DNA of 16,095 bases, taken from positions 1 to 16,095 of the forward strand of contig DASTOB010000178.1 in NCBI GenBank assembly GCA_035720425.1. Reading direction: 5' to 3'. Below the pieces are notes generated by a model. The model was not told the origin of the DNA and made no database searches. It worked only from the letters and a program-made list of their open reading frames with translations. This document shows, piece after piece, positions 6,330 through 13,255 of this stretch (positions are counted from its first letter, which is position 1; each line of letters starts with the position of its first letter). The position numbers and the translations under genes are program-made. This DNA comes from DASTOB01 sp035720425 (GTDB lineage: Bacteria; Chloroflexota; Limnocylindria; Limnocylindrales; CSP1-4).

Positions 6330-7751
6330 TCAGAGCGCCACCGACAGGGCGGGCGTCTGGCCCAGGAGCACCTTCTGCCCGTCCCAGTGACCGATCGCCT
6401 GGATCCGGTAGAACCACGTGCCACCCTCGGGCGGGTTGTCGACGAACGTGGTCGTCCCGCTGCTCTCGATGACCGCGATCACCTCGGAGCCATCCGTCCA
6501 CGGGAAGTAGGACGGGTTGTCGCCGCGCGATCGAACCACCTTGTAGTAGCTGAAGCCGTCGCTGCCGCACGCTTCCCAGCTGAGGACGACGCCCTCGGCC
6601 GTGGCGGCGACGTTGAAGCCCATCGTGTAGACGACCGGGGTCGGCTTGGGCGTGGGCTTCGGCGTCGGGGCCGGCGTCGTGATCGACTTCACGCTCGTCG
6701 CGGCGAGGACCGCATAGCCGGCCTCCGTCTTGTCGACGCAGAACACCGCGTAGTAGAGGGTCTTGCCGCCCGGGGCGTCCTTGTCCCAGGCCGCCGTGTC
6801 GCCGTCCGGGCCCACCGCCGCGATGACCGCGTCGTAGTCGCCGGTCGGGAACGTCACGTGGGCGTCCTTCGAGCGGACGACCTTGTAGTAGTCGAATCCG
6901 GCGGCGCCACAGGCCGTCCAGTCGACGAGCACCTTGCCCTCGACGAGCGAGACGGTGAGGCCGAAGCTGCCGGGCGCCGGCGCCGGCGGCGTACCGAACG
7001 CGATCGACCGGATGTCCGTCCGGCAGGCCGTGTAGCCGGTGCCGTCGAGCTTCGCGAACGCGAGGACCTTGTAGGAGTAGGTCTTGCCCTTGGTCGCGGT
7101 CGTGTCCGCGAAGGCGGTCGTGCCGGCATCCTCGATCACGGCGACTAGGGTGTCGTTGTCGCCGACCGGCCAGCCGATCTTGCCGTCCGTCGAGCGGACG
7201 AGCTTGTAGGCGTAGAAGCCGTCGACCTCGCACGCGCTCCAGTCGGCGACGATGGCGTTCCCATCGACCGTGAGGGAGAGCGACAGAGGGAGGGCGGCCG
7301 GCGTCGGGGCCTTGGTCGGCGCCGGTTCCTTGATCGGATCGGTCGTCGTCGTGTCCGGCTTCGGCTCGTCGGCCGGTTCGTCCTTCGGCTCGTCGACCGC
7401 CGGATCGGCGTCGGCGCCGGGGTTCTTGTCGGTGCCGGAGCCGGAGCCGGTCTTGCCGTCGACGTGGGCGAACGCGTCGCCGTCGGTGTTTGCGCCCGCG
7501 TCGGCGGCCGGCTGGTCGGCCGAGCCCTGCGAGCTCGTCGGATCGGCCGGGCGCCAGGCGGCACCGAAGGCGATCGCGGTGATGAGGAACGCGCCGGCGA
7601 TGGCGCCGGGGAGGGACACGCCGAAGCGCGACCCGGTGTGTCGGGCCGCGATCCGTCGCGTGTGGTCCTCGAGGAACTCGATCCCGCCGGTTTCGGCGGC
7701 GTCGTCTGGCTGTCGGCCCGGATCGGGCCAGTTCTGCCGGTAGCGATCCAT
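6330..7751 (-). CDS. membrane-anchored protein with three fibronectin-like repeats
   Basis: This 473-residue, apparently type II membrane protein has a cytoplasmic N-terminus (1-44), one hydrophobic helix (about 45-66, VSLPGAIAGAFLITAIAFGAAW), an acidic, Thr/Pro/Lys-rich stalk (about 67-152) and three tandem modules (about 154-254, 261-359, 374-473). A short PTPKPTPKPTP linker precedes the third. Each module repeats a W-x2-C core followed by YKLVRS or YYKVVRS (Trp171/Cys174, Trp278/Cys281, Trp392/Cys395), then a Y-x-Y strand near the end. Cys243 and Cys338 could pair with the core cysteines of repeats 1 and 2; repeat 3 has no partner. The modules resemble those of the nearby FecR-domain protein. 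ATG 7751 has GGGAG eight bases upstream. No enzyme motif is seen, so an adhesin or ligand-binding role on the cell surface is inferred. Confidence 0.75.
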   Translation of the reverse strand: MDRYRQNWPDPGRQPDDAAETGGIEFLEDHTRRIAARHTGSRFGVSLPGAIAGAFLITAIAFGAAWRPADPTSSQGSADQPAADAGANTDGDAFAHVDGKTGSGSGTDKNPGADADPAVDEPKDEPADEPKPDTTTTDPIKEPAPTKAPTPAALPLSLSLTVDGNAIVADWSACEVDGFYAYKLVRSTDGKIGWPVGDNDTLVAVIEDAGTTAFADTTATKGKTYSYKVLAFAKLDGTGYTACRTDIRSIAFGTPPAPAPGSFGLTVSLVEGKVLVDWTACGAAGFDYYKVVRSKDAHVTFPTGDYDAVIAAVGPDGDTAAWDKDAPGGKTLYYAVFCVDKTEAGYAVLAATSVKSITTPAPTPKPTPKPTPVVYTMGFNVAATAEGVVLSWEACGSDGFSYYKVVRSRGDNPSYFPWTDGSEVIAVIESSGTTTFVDNPPEGGTWFYRIQAIGHWDGQKVLLGQTPALSVAL

Positions 7752-7945
7752 CCTGCTGTCTCCCGAGACCTGTCCTGGTGGCCGCCGCCGCCGCGATGCG
7801 CGGCGCCGGGCCGATGAGTCCGATGGAGACAGAACGGTGGGGAGGCTCGGGGATTACCGATCGTGGATGGCCGATGGTCCGGGCGCCCTCGCGACGATGG
7901 TCCCACGCGGTCTCCGGGGCGGGTCGGCGGGGCTCGGCGCAGTCC

Positions 7946-8032
7946 GGCTCCCTGCCAATCCTTCACCCCATGAGAATTGGACGGCGCCCCGTCTGCCATT
8001 CGGTCACCCCAAGGCACATTTGGCAGGGAGCC
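7946..8032. repeat. 13-bp perfect inverted repeat enclosing a hairpin
   Basis: GGCTCCCTGCCAA at 7946-7958 is the exact reverse complement of TTGGCAGGGAGCC at 8020-8032. The 61-bp interior contains GACGG-CGCC-CCGTC (7980-7993), a five-base-pair hairpin with a four-base loop, and two direct copies of TCACCCCA. The whole 87-bp block could fold into a long-stemmed structure on either strand. It could be a structured leader RNA of the minus-strand gene downstream, a small palindromic element, or paired operators. Confidence 0.6.
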
Positions 8033-8110
8033 GCGGCGCCGTCGTGCACGCGCCGCCGCCTTCGCGTGCCACGTGCCCCGACCGATATGCGCCGGGTGCA
8101 CATTTGGCAG
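8014..8110 (+). repeat. 13-bp direct repeat GCACATTTGGCAG, two copies 84 bp apart
   Basis: GCACATTTGGCAG is found at 8014-8026 and 8098-8110. The first copy overlaps the right arm of the inverted repeat, so the core TTGGCAG appears three times within about 165 bp, twice direct and once inverted. The second copy lies 23 bp past the tetR stop. The motif may be a protein-binding site, but no regulator is identified. Confidence 0.6.
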
Positions 8111-8133
8111 AGAGGCGGCTGCCTCGTGGCCCG

Positions 8134-8805
8134 TCAGGACGGGCTACGGGTTCGCTCGATTGCGTCGAGGATCACGTCGAGGCCGTACTCGAACTCGTCT
8201 TCGAGGTCGTACCCCGGCTTCATCGCGTGCTCCGTGATGAACGCGACGAGATTGGGATAGGCGTCGACGGGGAACGGCTCGAGCATGCCCTGGGCAACCT
8301 CGGCGACATCGTCGGTGGCGTCGAACGGCAGGCTCATCTTGGTCAGGGCGAAGCCGTAGATGTAGCTGTCCAGGAGCGAGTAGGCGTGCGCGGCCATCGC
8401 CATGTCGAAGCCGCTGGCGCGCAGGTTACCAATCACCGCGTCGTGGTGGAGCAGGCTCGCCGGGCCGGGGCTCGCCCGCGACTCCATGAGCCCGATCGCC
8501 CACCGGTGGCGGGCCATGGCCTCGCGGACCGAGATCGCGCGCTGGCGCATCGCTGTCCTCCAATCGTCGTCCGGCCGGGGAAGCTCGATCTCGCCGAAGA
8601 CGGCATCGACCATTGCGTCGACGAGGTCACTTTTGTTCGCGAAGTGGTAGTAGAGGGCCATCGCCTCCACCTCGAGCTCGCGCCCGAGCTTGCGCATCGT
8701 GAGCGCCTCGAGACCGCCCTCGTCGGCACGATGGACGGCGACCCGAACCACCCGTTCCCGGGTCAATGGGGTGCGCTCGCGCGCCCGTTCGGCTGATGTC
8801 GTCAT
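8134..8805 (-). CDS. TetR-family transcriptional repressor with TetR_C-type effector domain
   Basis: This 223-residue TetR-family repressor has an N-terminal DNA-binding domain (about 14-62) with the helix-turn-helix around TMRKLGRELEVEAMALYYHFANKSDLV (36-62); LYYHFANK is the classic family hallmark. The all-helical C-terminal part (AMRQRAISVREAMARHRWAIGLME, SLLDSYIYGFALTKMSLPF, FEYGLDVILDAI) resembles the tetracycline-repressor-like ligand domain. ATG 8805 is preceded by GAGGGA. The gene diverges from a five-gene operon across a 111-bp gap with a strong palindrome that overlaps both putative -10 boxes, so it probably represses itself and the operon until an unknown small molecule binds. The HTH is certain; the effector is not predictable. 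Confidence 0.9.
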   Translation of the reverse strand: MTTSAERARERTPLTRERVVRVAVHRADEGGLEALTMRKLGRELEVEAMALYYHFANKSDLVDAMVDAVFGEIELPRPDDDWRTAMRQRAISVREAMARHRWAIGLMESRASPGPASLLHHDAVIGNLRASGFDMAMAAHAYSLLDSYIYGFALTKMSLPFDATDDVAEVAQGMLEPFPVDAYPNLVAFITEHAMKPGYDLEDEFEYGLDVILDAIERTRSPS

Positions 8806-8847
8806 TGGTCCCTCATTCTCGGATCCGTGCCGCCACCGTACACGGGG

Positions 8848-8876
8848 TTGACACCGGCGCCTTTACACCGTACAGT
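8848..8876 (+). promoter_or_regulatory. sigma-70-type promoter of the oxidoreductase-ABC operon
   Basis: A perfect TTGACA -35 box (8848-8853), a 17-bp spacer and a TACAGT -10 box (8871-8876) match housekeeping promoters. Transcription would begin near 8883, giving a leader of about 34 bases to ATG 8917. The -10 box is the left inner arm of the palindromic operator. Confidence 0.7.
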
Positions 8877-8898
8877 GCCGGAACTGTACACCGTAAAG
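8861..8898. promoter_or_regulatory. 38-bp interrupted palindrome: putative TetR operator
   Basis: The outer arms are CTTTAC (8861-8866) and GTAAAG (8893-8898). The inner arms form TACAGTGCCGGAACTGTA (8871-8888), palindromic except for one central pair. All arms share the centre 8879/8880. The 4-bp spacers between inner and outer arms read ACCG on both sides, so they are direct rather than inverted. ACCGTACA recurs at 8835-8842 and 8867-8874 as a possible extra half-site. Binding here would cover both -10 boxes. Confidence 0.65.
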
Positions 8899-8912
8899 TC
8901 AGAGAGGGTCAA
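8883..8912 (-). promoter_or_regulatory. putative tetR promoter, overlapping face-to-face with the operon promoter
   Basis: Read on the minus strand, TTGACC (8912-8907), an 18-bp spacer and TACAGT (8888-8883) form a promoter firing toward tetR. The start near 8876 would leave a leader of about 70 bases. Its -10 box is the right inner arm of the operator, six bases from the opposing -10 box. Confidence 0.5.
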
Positions 8913-8916
8913 CCCA

Positions 8917-9951
8917 ATGCAGGCAGTGGTCCAGGACACGTACGGCACCGCCGACGTGATGCAGCTGCGCCAGATCGACATGCCGTCGATCGGTGATGGC
9001 GAGGTGCTCATCCGTGTCCGGGCGGCGGGTGTCAACCCGGCCGACTGGGCGATCATGAGCGGCCTCCCGTACGTCGCCCGCCCCATCTACGGGTTGCGCA
9101 GGCCGAAGGTCGGCGTTCGCGGGACGGACGTGGCCGGGACGATCGAGGCGGTCGGCCCGGGCGTCACGCGGTTCCGCGTCGGTGACGACGTCTTCGGCTG
9201 GTGCACGGGTTCCTACGCGGAGTACGCCGCCGCGTCAGAGGGAACCCTCGCCATCAAGCCCGCCAACCTCACCTTCGAGCAGGCAGCGTCGTTGCCCATG
9301 GCCGGGACGGTCGCCCTCCAGGCGATCCGCGACCACGGCGCGGTGCGGGCCGGCCAAACGGTCCTCATCAACGGTGCCTCGGGCGGGATCGGCACCTTCG
9401 CCGTCCAGATCGCGAAGTCGCTCGGCGCGCACGTGACGGGCGTGGCCAGCACGAGAAACCTCGACCTGGTCCGCTCGATCGGTGCCGACGAAGTCGTGGA
9501 CTACACGAAGGACGACTTCACGCAATCCGGACGCCGGTACGACATGATCCTCGACAACGTTGCCAACCACTCCCTGTCGGATCTGCGCCGGGCACTCGCC
9601 CCGAGCGGCACGCTCGTCCCGAACGGCGGCAACTTCGGCAACCGCTGGCTCGCCGGCGGCGGTCGAGTCATGAGCGCGCGGCTCGTGTCGCGGTTCGTCA
9701 GCCAGACCCTGCGGCCGTTCCTCGTAACCCAGACGCTCGACGATCTCGCGGTGCTGAAGGAGCTTGCCGAAGCCGGCAAACTCACCCCGGTCATCGATCG
9801 GACCTTCCCCCTGAGCGACGCCCGGGAAGCGCTGCGCCACGTCGGCGAGGGCCACGCCCGTGGCAAGACCGCGATCACGATGACCGCCCCACCCGCCCGG
9901 ACAGCGGTCGGCGCGACGGCCACCCCGCTCGTCGCCGGCAGCGCGTCATGA
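8917..9951 (+). CDS. NAD(P)-dependent quinone oxidoreductase/alcohol dehydrogenase (MDR family)
   Basis: This 344-residue medium-chain dehydrogenase/reductase is of the zinc-free quinone-oxidoreductase type and uses NAD(P)H to reduce quinones or enones. The N-terminal GroES-like domain (about 1-125) contains the family patterns VRAAGVNPADW (34-44) and VRGTDVAGTIEAVGPGV, followed by VGDDVFGW. The cofactor Rossmann fold carries GASGGIG (153-159) and ends in the GKTAI strand typical of the family. The zinc-ligand Cys/His set of classical alcohol dehydrogenases is absent. A start at GTG 8827 is excluded because the promoter lies downstream of it. ATG 8917 has GAGGG (8904-8908) eight bases upstream. 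The Ala/Thr-rich tail of about 20 residues is an extension. The stop overlaps the permease start (ATGA). Its place first in a TetR-controlled operon suggests induction by a xenobiotic or metabolite. Confidence 0.88.
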   Translation: MQAVVQDTYGTADVMQLRQIDMPSIGDGEVLIRVRAAGVNPADWAIMSGLPYVARPIYGLRRPKVGVRGTDVAGTIEAVGPGVTRFRVGDDVFGWCTGSYAEYAAASEGTLAIKPANLTFEQAASLPMAGTVALQAIRDHGAVRAGQTVLINGASGGIGTFAVQIAKSLGAHVTGVASTRNLDLVRSIGADEVVDYTKDDFTQSGRRYDMILDNVANHSLSDLRRALAPSGTLVPNGGNFGNRWLAGGGRVMSARLVSRFVSQTLRPFLVTQTLDDLAVLKELAEAGKLTPVIDRTFPLSDAREALRHVGEGHARGKTAITMTAPPARTAVGATATPLVAGSAS

Positions 9952-11120
9952 CCCTGTTGCGCAATCTCGCGCGCCGCCGGCTGCGCACGACGCTCACGAT
10001 CCTCGGCATCACGATCGGCATCTGGGCGCTCGTCGTGTTCAGTGCGATGGCCAACAAGATCAACGCGCTCGTCGACAGCGGCAGCGACTACTACGTCGGC
10101 AAGGTCATCGTCAGCGACGCCTCATCGGGCGGTATCGGGGTGGGGACCGTGCCGATCGACCTCGCCGTGGCCGACGAGATCCGCGGGCTGGACGGCGTGG
10201 CGGCGGTCGACCCGCAGGTCCAGGTGCCGTTCGAGGACGTCGAGTTCGCCGCGTTCGGCATGCCCAAGATCATCGTCGGGGCAGTCGCCGGCGCCGATCA
10301 GGGACTCGCGCGGTCCGCTCTCGAGCCCGCTCAGGGTCGTCTCCTGGCAGCCGACGACGAGGGCTCGCTCGTGACCGTCCTCGGTTCCGACCTGGCGCGC
10401 GAACTCGGCAGCGGGATCGGCGACGCGGTCGTGCTCCGCGGCGTGACGTTCGAGGTGGTCGGGATCCTCCAGCCGACGCTGACCGCCCCGGACTCGACGG
10501 CGATGGTGCCGTTGGCCGCAGCGCAGGACCTGTTCATCGAGACGCTGCCCCCGAAGCTCGGGGCCGCGCTCATCCCGAGCGAACTGGCATCCCAGGTCAT
10601 CGTCTATCCGGCGGCCGGGGCCGATGACGCCGCGGTCGCGGCCCGAATCGATGCCCTCGACGCCAAGGTGTCGACGATGACGAGCGCCGACTTCGACCAG
10701 CAGGTCGGGTCCACCACCTTGATCTTCAACGCGATCATCATCGGCGTCGCCGTCATCAGCCTCGTCGTCGGTGGCCTGTCGGTCATCAACACGATGGCCA
10801 TGAGCGTGACCGAGCGAACGCGCGAGATCGGGATCAAGCGAGCCATCGGCGGGTCACGCCGGCGGATCATCCGGGAGCTCGTCGCTGAGGCGGGCGTCAT
10901 CGGCGTCATCGGTGGCCTCACCGGCCTTGCCCTCGGCGCCGTCGTCGTCGTACTGGCCAACGAGCTGGGGCGCGAGTCCGGAACGATCCTGTTCGATCTG
11001 ACCCCCGTCACGGCGATCTTCGCGGTGGCGTTCAGCACGATCCTCGGCATGTTCGCCGGCATCGTCCCAGCCTGGAGCGCCGCCCGGCTCGATCCGGTCG
11101 CCGCGCTTCGGTACGAGTAA
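9948..11120 (+). CDS. ABC transporter permease, FtsX/MacB type
   Basis: This 390-residue integral membrane subunit of a type VII (MacB/LolCE-like) ABC system has one N-terminal helix (about 16-35, TLTILGITIGIWALVVFSAM), a large extracytoplasmic MacB_PCD-like domain (about 36-255), then three helices (about 260-283, 315-338, 353-375). The coupling segment SVTERTREIGIKRAIGGSRRRI (286-307) matches the MacB/FtsX 'ERTREIGIRKAIGAS' pattern, and the end PAWSAARLDPVAALRYE is equally characteristic. The ATG overlaps the oxidoreductase stop (ATGA), and an ATPase gene follows within 11 bp. Family members do not move substrate through the membrane but transmit force to extracytoplasmic partners or lipids. 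Here the substrate is unknown, with export or surface extraction of a toxic compound as the simplest guess. Confidence 0.9.
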   Translation: MTLLRNLARRRLRTTLTILGITIGIWALVVFSAMANKINALVDSGSDYYVGKVIVSDASSGGIGVGTVPIDLAVADEIRGLDGVAAVDPQVQVPFEDVEFAAFGMPKIIVGAVAGADQGLARSALEPAQGRLLAADDEGSLVTVLGSDLARELGSGIGDAVVLRGVTFEVVGILQPTLTAPDSTAMVPLAAAQDLFIETLPPKLGAALIPSELASQVIVYPAAGADDAAVAARIDALDAKVSTMTSADFDQQVGSTTLIFNAIIIGVAVISLVVGGLSVINTMAMSVTERTREIGIKRAIGGSRRRIIRELVAEAGVIGVIGGLTGLALGAVVVVLANELGRESGTILFDLTPVTAIFAVAFSTILGMFAGIVPAWSAARLDPVAALRYE

Positions 11121-11131
11121 GGAGTCCCACG

Positions 11132-11845
11132 ATGCCGCTTCTCGAAGGGCGCAACCTGCGCAAGACCTATCAGCTCAGCCGGCGGAACAGCCTCGACGCG
11201 TTGCGCGGCGTCGACGTCGCCATCGACGCCGGCGAGATGGTCGCGATCATGGGGCCGTCTGGCTCCGGCAAGAGCACCCTCATGCACATCCTGGGCCTGC
11301 TCCATGCCCCGGACACCAACCACGGCCCCGCCCCGGAGCTCCGCTTCGACGGCGAAGACATGACGCGCCTGTCCGACAGCGCCCGGACCCGGATGCGTGC
11401 CGGCAGCATGGGCTTCGTCTTCCAGTCGTTCAACCTCGTGCCGACGCTGACCGCGCTCGAGAACGTGATGCTCGCGGCGAACTACGGCGGCATGAGCAGT
11501 AAGGACGCGCGTCGGGCGGCAGGGGAGGCCCTGTCGTGGGTCGGTCTCGCCGAGCGGGCCGACCATCGCCCGATGGAGCTGTCCGGCGGTGAGCAGCAGC
11601 GTGCCGCCCTCGCGCGGGCCCTCGTGAACAAGCCGCGACTCCTGCTCGCCGACGAGCCGACCGGAAACCTCGACTCGGCCCGGTCGGCCGAAGTCCTCGC
11701 CCTCCTTCGCCGGCTCAACGCCGAGCGCGGGCAGACGACGGTGCTCGTCACCCACGATCCGGCGGTCGCGGCCAGCACGGACCGCACCATCCACATGCGG
11801 GACGGCCTGGTCGAGTCCGACCAGTTGCTCGCCCACGTCGCGTGA
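11132..11845 (+). CDS. ABC transporter ATP-binding protein (LolD/MacB-like)
   Basis: This 237-residue nucleotide-binding subunit pairs with the permease just upstream. All motifs are intact: Walker A GPSGSGKST (41-49), Q-loop FVFQSFNLVPTLTALENV (Gln98), signature LSGGEQQR (150-157), Walker B LLLADEP with catalytic Glu175, D-loop GNLDS and switch His208 in VTHDP. The ENVMLA helix and the EPTGNLD sequence place it in the LolD/MacB subgroup. The ATG has AAGGAG (11119-11124) seven bases upstream, overlapping the permease stop codon. An unusual insert of about 10 residues, DTNHGPAPEL (61-70), lengthens the turn after the Walker A helix. A GTG overlaps its stop in frame with the next gene. Confidence 0.93.
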   Translation: MPLLEGRNLRKTYQLSRRNSLDALRGVDVAIDAGEMVAIMGPSGSGKSTLMHILGLLHAPDTNHGPAPELRFDGEDMTRLSDSARTRMRAGSMGFVFQSFNLVPTLTALENVMLAANYGGMSSKDARRAAGEALSWVGLAERADHRPMELSGGEQQRAALARALVNKPRLLLADEPTGNLDSARSAEVLALLRRLNAERGQTTVLVTHDPAVAASTDRTIHMRDGLVESDQLLAHVA

Positions 11846-11895
11846 CCGCGCCACCCACGCTCAGGCATCGCACCCAGGCATCGAAAGGAATCACC

Positions 11896-12303
11896 ATGTC
11901 CAAGGCAACCGTCACTCGACTCTTCATCGGCAGCCTGATCGCAGCCGGAGCCGGCGCCATCGCCGCGATCGTCGCCGTCTGGCTCGCGATCGACAACGGC
12001 GTGTTCGTCATGAGCGGGCAGGACATCGTCGCAGTCCAGGGCGGCGCGCGCGCGCTCGTCCTTCTCGGGCTCGGCATCGTCGGCGGCCTCGCCATTGCGG
12101 GCGGTGTCATCGGCGGGCTCATCGCGTGGATCGGCGCCCTGCTGAACACCGCACAGCTCGAGCGCAAGACCTGGTTCCTCGCCTTGCTCCTGACCGGAAT
12201 CTTCAACTTCGGCTTCATCGCGATGATCGCCTATGTCCTCGCCGGGCCCGACGGCACCGCAGCCGCCGGTCGGCAGCCGGCGCCGGCATCCATCCCGGCC
12301 TGA
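11896..12303 (+). CDS. small three-helix membrane protein of unknown function
   Basis: I do not recognise the family of this 135-residue protein. It has three hydrophobic segments (about 9-31, 53-83 and 93-116), rich in Gly, Ala, Ile and Leu with G-x3-G style packing (IVGGLAIAGGVIGGLIAWIGALL), and a short Pro/Ala tail. ATG 11896 has AAAGGAA (11884-11890) upstream. GTG 11842, overlapping the ATPase stop as GTGA, would add 18 polar residues and is possible. In that leader CAGGCATCG is repeated at 11862 and 11875. Its position directly after a MacB-type permease/ATPase pair suggests an accessory subunit or a protein protecting against the exported compound. This rests on context alone. Confidence 0.7.
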   Translation: MSKATVTRLFIGSLIAAGAGAIAAIVAVWLAIDNGVFVMSGQDIVAVQGGARALVLLGLGIVGGLAIAGGVIGGLIAWIGALLNTAQLERKTWFLALLLTGIFNFGFIAMIAYVLAGPDGTAAAGRQPAPASIPA

Positions 12304-12323
12304 TCGGCGACGCAGGACTCACC

Positions 12324-13199
12324 ATGCCCGCCTCAGCTTCCATGCGTGGCAAGACGGTCCTCATCACCGGCGGCACCGGCGGGATCGGCCGGGCAACCGC
12401 GGTCGGCCTGTCCGCCCTCGGTGCCCGGGTGGGCATCACCGGACGCGACCGGGCCCGGGCGGAGGCCGCCGCGGCTGCGATTACCCATGCGTCGGGCAAC
12501 TCGGCCGTCGACGTGTTCGTCGCCGACCTGTCGTCCCAGGAGGAGGTCCGGCGCATGGCCGTCGAGGTGCTGGCGGCGTATCCACGGCTCGACGTGCTCG
12601 TCAACAACGTCGGCGGGTTCTGGGCCCATCGCCACGCGACGGCCGATGGGCTGGAGCGCACGTTCGCGCTCAACCACCTCGCACCCTTCCTCCTGACCAG
12701 CCTCCTGCTGGAGAGGCTGCAGGCAAGCGCGCCAGCGCGAATCGTCACGGTCTCGTCCGGCGCCCAGTCGATGGGCACGATCGACTTCGACGACCTGATG
12801 GGCGAGCCTTCGTACTCCGGTCAGCGGGCGTACAACCAGTCGAAGCTGGCCAACGTCCTGTTCACGTACGAACTGGCCAGGAGGATTGACGGGACCGGCG
12901 TCACCGCCACGGTTCTCCACCCAGGCATGACGAGCACCGCCTTCGGCGCGGAGGACACGGCTCGCGGCTGGGGCCCGCTCATCGCGATCATGCGCCGGTT
13001 CATGCGGACTCCCGCGCGTGGCGCGGAGACGTCGGTCTACCTCGCGAGCTCCCCGGACGTCGAGGGCGTGAGCGGCCGATACTTCGCCGACCGCACGGCC
13101 AAGCGGTCCCATCCGTCGTCGTACGACACCGCGACGTCCGCCCGCCTGTGGCGAGTCAGCGCGGACCTCGTTGGCCTCCAGGCGGACGTCGCACGCTGA
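12324..13199 (+). CDS. short-chain dehydrogenase/reductase (retinol-dehydrogenase-like)
   Basis: This 291-residue classical/extended SDR is a soluble NAD(P)-dependent oxidoreductase. The cofactor motif TGGTGGIG (15-22) is followed by GRDRARAEAA, where Arg after the second strand favours NADP(H). NNVGG (94-98) replaces NNAGG. The catalytic set is Asn117, Ser145 (VTVSSGAQ), Tyr170 and Lys174 in AYNQSKLANVLFTYEL; this Y-x3-KLAN stretch is typical of retinol-dehydrogenase/WW-oxidoreductase-like SDRs. The LHPGMTST segment is also standard. ATG 12324 has AGGA (12314-12317) six bases upstream; ATG 12342 is an alternative. It lies 20 bp after the membrane-protein gene and seems to end the TetR-controlled operon. 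With the MDR enzyme it may modify the compound the operon responds to. Confidence 0.88.
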   Translation: MPASASMRGKTVLITGGTGGIGRATAVGLSALGARVGITGRDRARAEAAAAAITHASGNSAVDVFVADLSSQEEVRRMAVEVLAAYPRLDVLVNNVGGFWAHRHATADGLERTFALNHLAPFLLTSLLLERLQASAPARIVTVSSGAQSMGTIDFDDLMGEPSYSGQRAYNQSKLANVLFTYELARRIDGTGVTATVLHPGMTSTAFGAEDTARGWGPLIAIMRRFMRTPARGAETSVYLASSPDVEGVSGRYFADRTAKRSHPSSYDTATSARLWRVSADLVGLQADVAR

Positions 13200-13206
13200 C
13201 GGAGGA

Positions 13207-13220
13207 CCGCGTTCTCGCGG
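13207..13220 (+). terminator. possible weak hairpin terminator after the SDR gene
   Basis: CCGCG-TTCT-CGCGG forms a five-base-pair GC hairpin eight bases past the SDR stop. It is followed by GTTGACA rather than a U-run. It separates the SDR operon from the paaR promoter, so termination here is plausible but weakly supported. Confidence 0.3.
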
Positions 13221-13221
13221 G

Positions 13222-13251
13222 TTGACAGGGGGATTACCTCGTCTCTATGCT
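13222..13251 (+). promoter_or_regulatory. promoter of paaR-paaABC
   Basis: A perfect TTGACA -35 box (13222-13227), an 18-bp spacer and a TATGCT -10 box (13246-13251) lie just upstream of the PaaR-type operator. Transcription should start near 13258, inside the operator, giving a leader of only about 26 bases. Confidence 0.65.
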
Positions 13252-13255
13252 CGCG

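Larger units (their letters stand above)
7752..8133. other. 382-bp gap without a gene, containing inverted and direct repeats
   Basis: No credible reading frame is present between the fibronectin-like gene and tetR. Near the left gene, a GCCGCG/CGCGGC hairpin (7790-7804) would lie in its 5' leader. The right half holds three copies of a TTGGCAG-containing motif, annotated separately. Beyond tetR's stop, GAGGC-GGCT-GCCTC (8112-8125) forms a five-base-pair hairpin but lacks a U-run. Both flanking genes are on the minus strand, so the promoter of the fibronectin-like gene must lie here unless tetR read-through supplies it. Confidence 0.6.

Noticed and set aside
8112..8125. Terminator for tetR (GAGGC-GGCT-GCCTC)
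   Set aside because: The stem is only five base pairs and no U-run follows on the minus strand, so it is mentioned only within the gap entry.
8827..8916. Upstream GTG start for the MDR oxidoreductase
   Set aside because: The promoter and operator lie downstream of this codon, the MDR fold starts at the later ATG, and a ribosome-binding site precedes that ATG.
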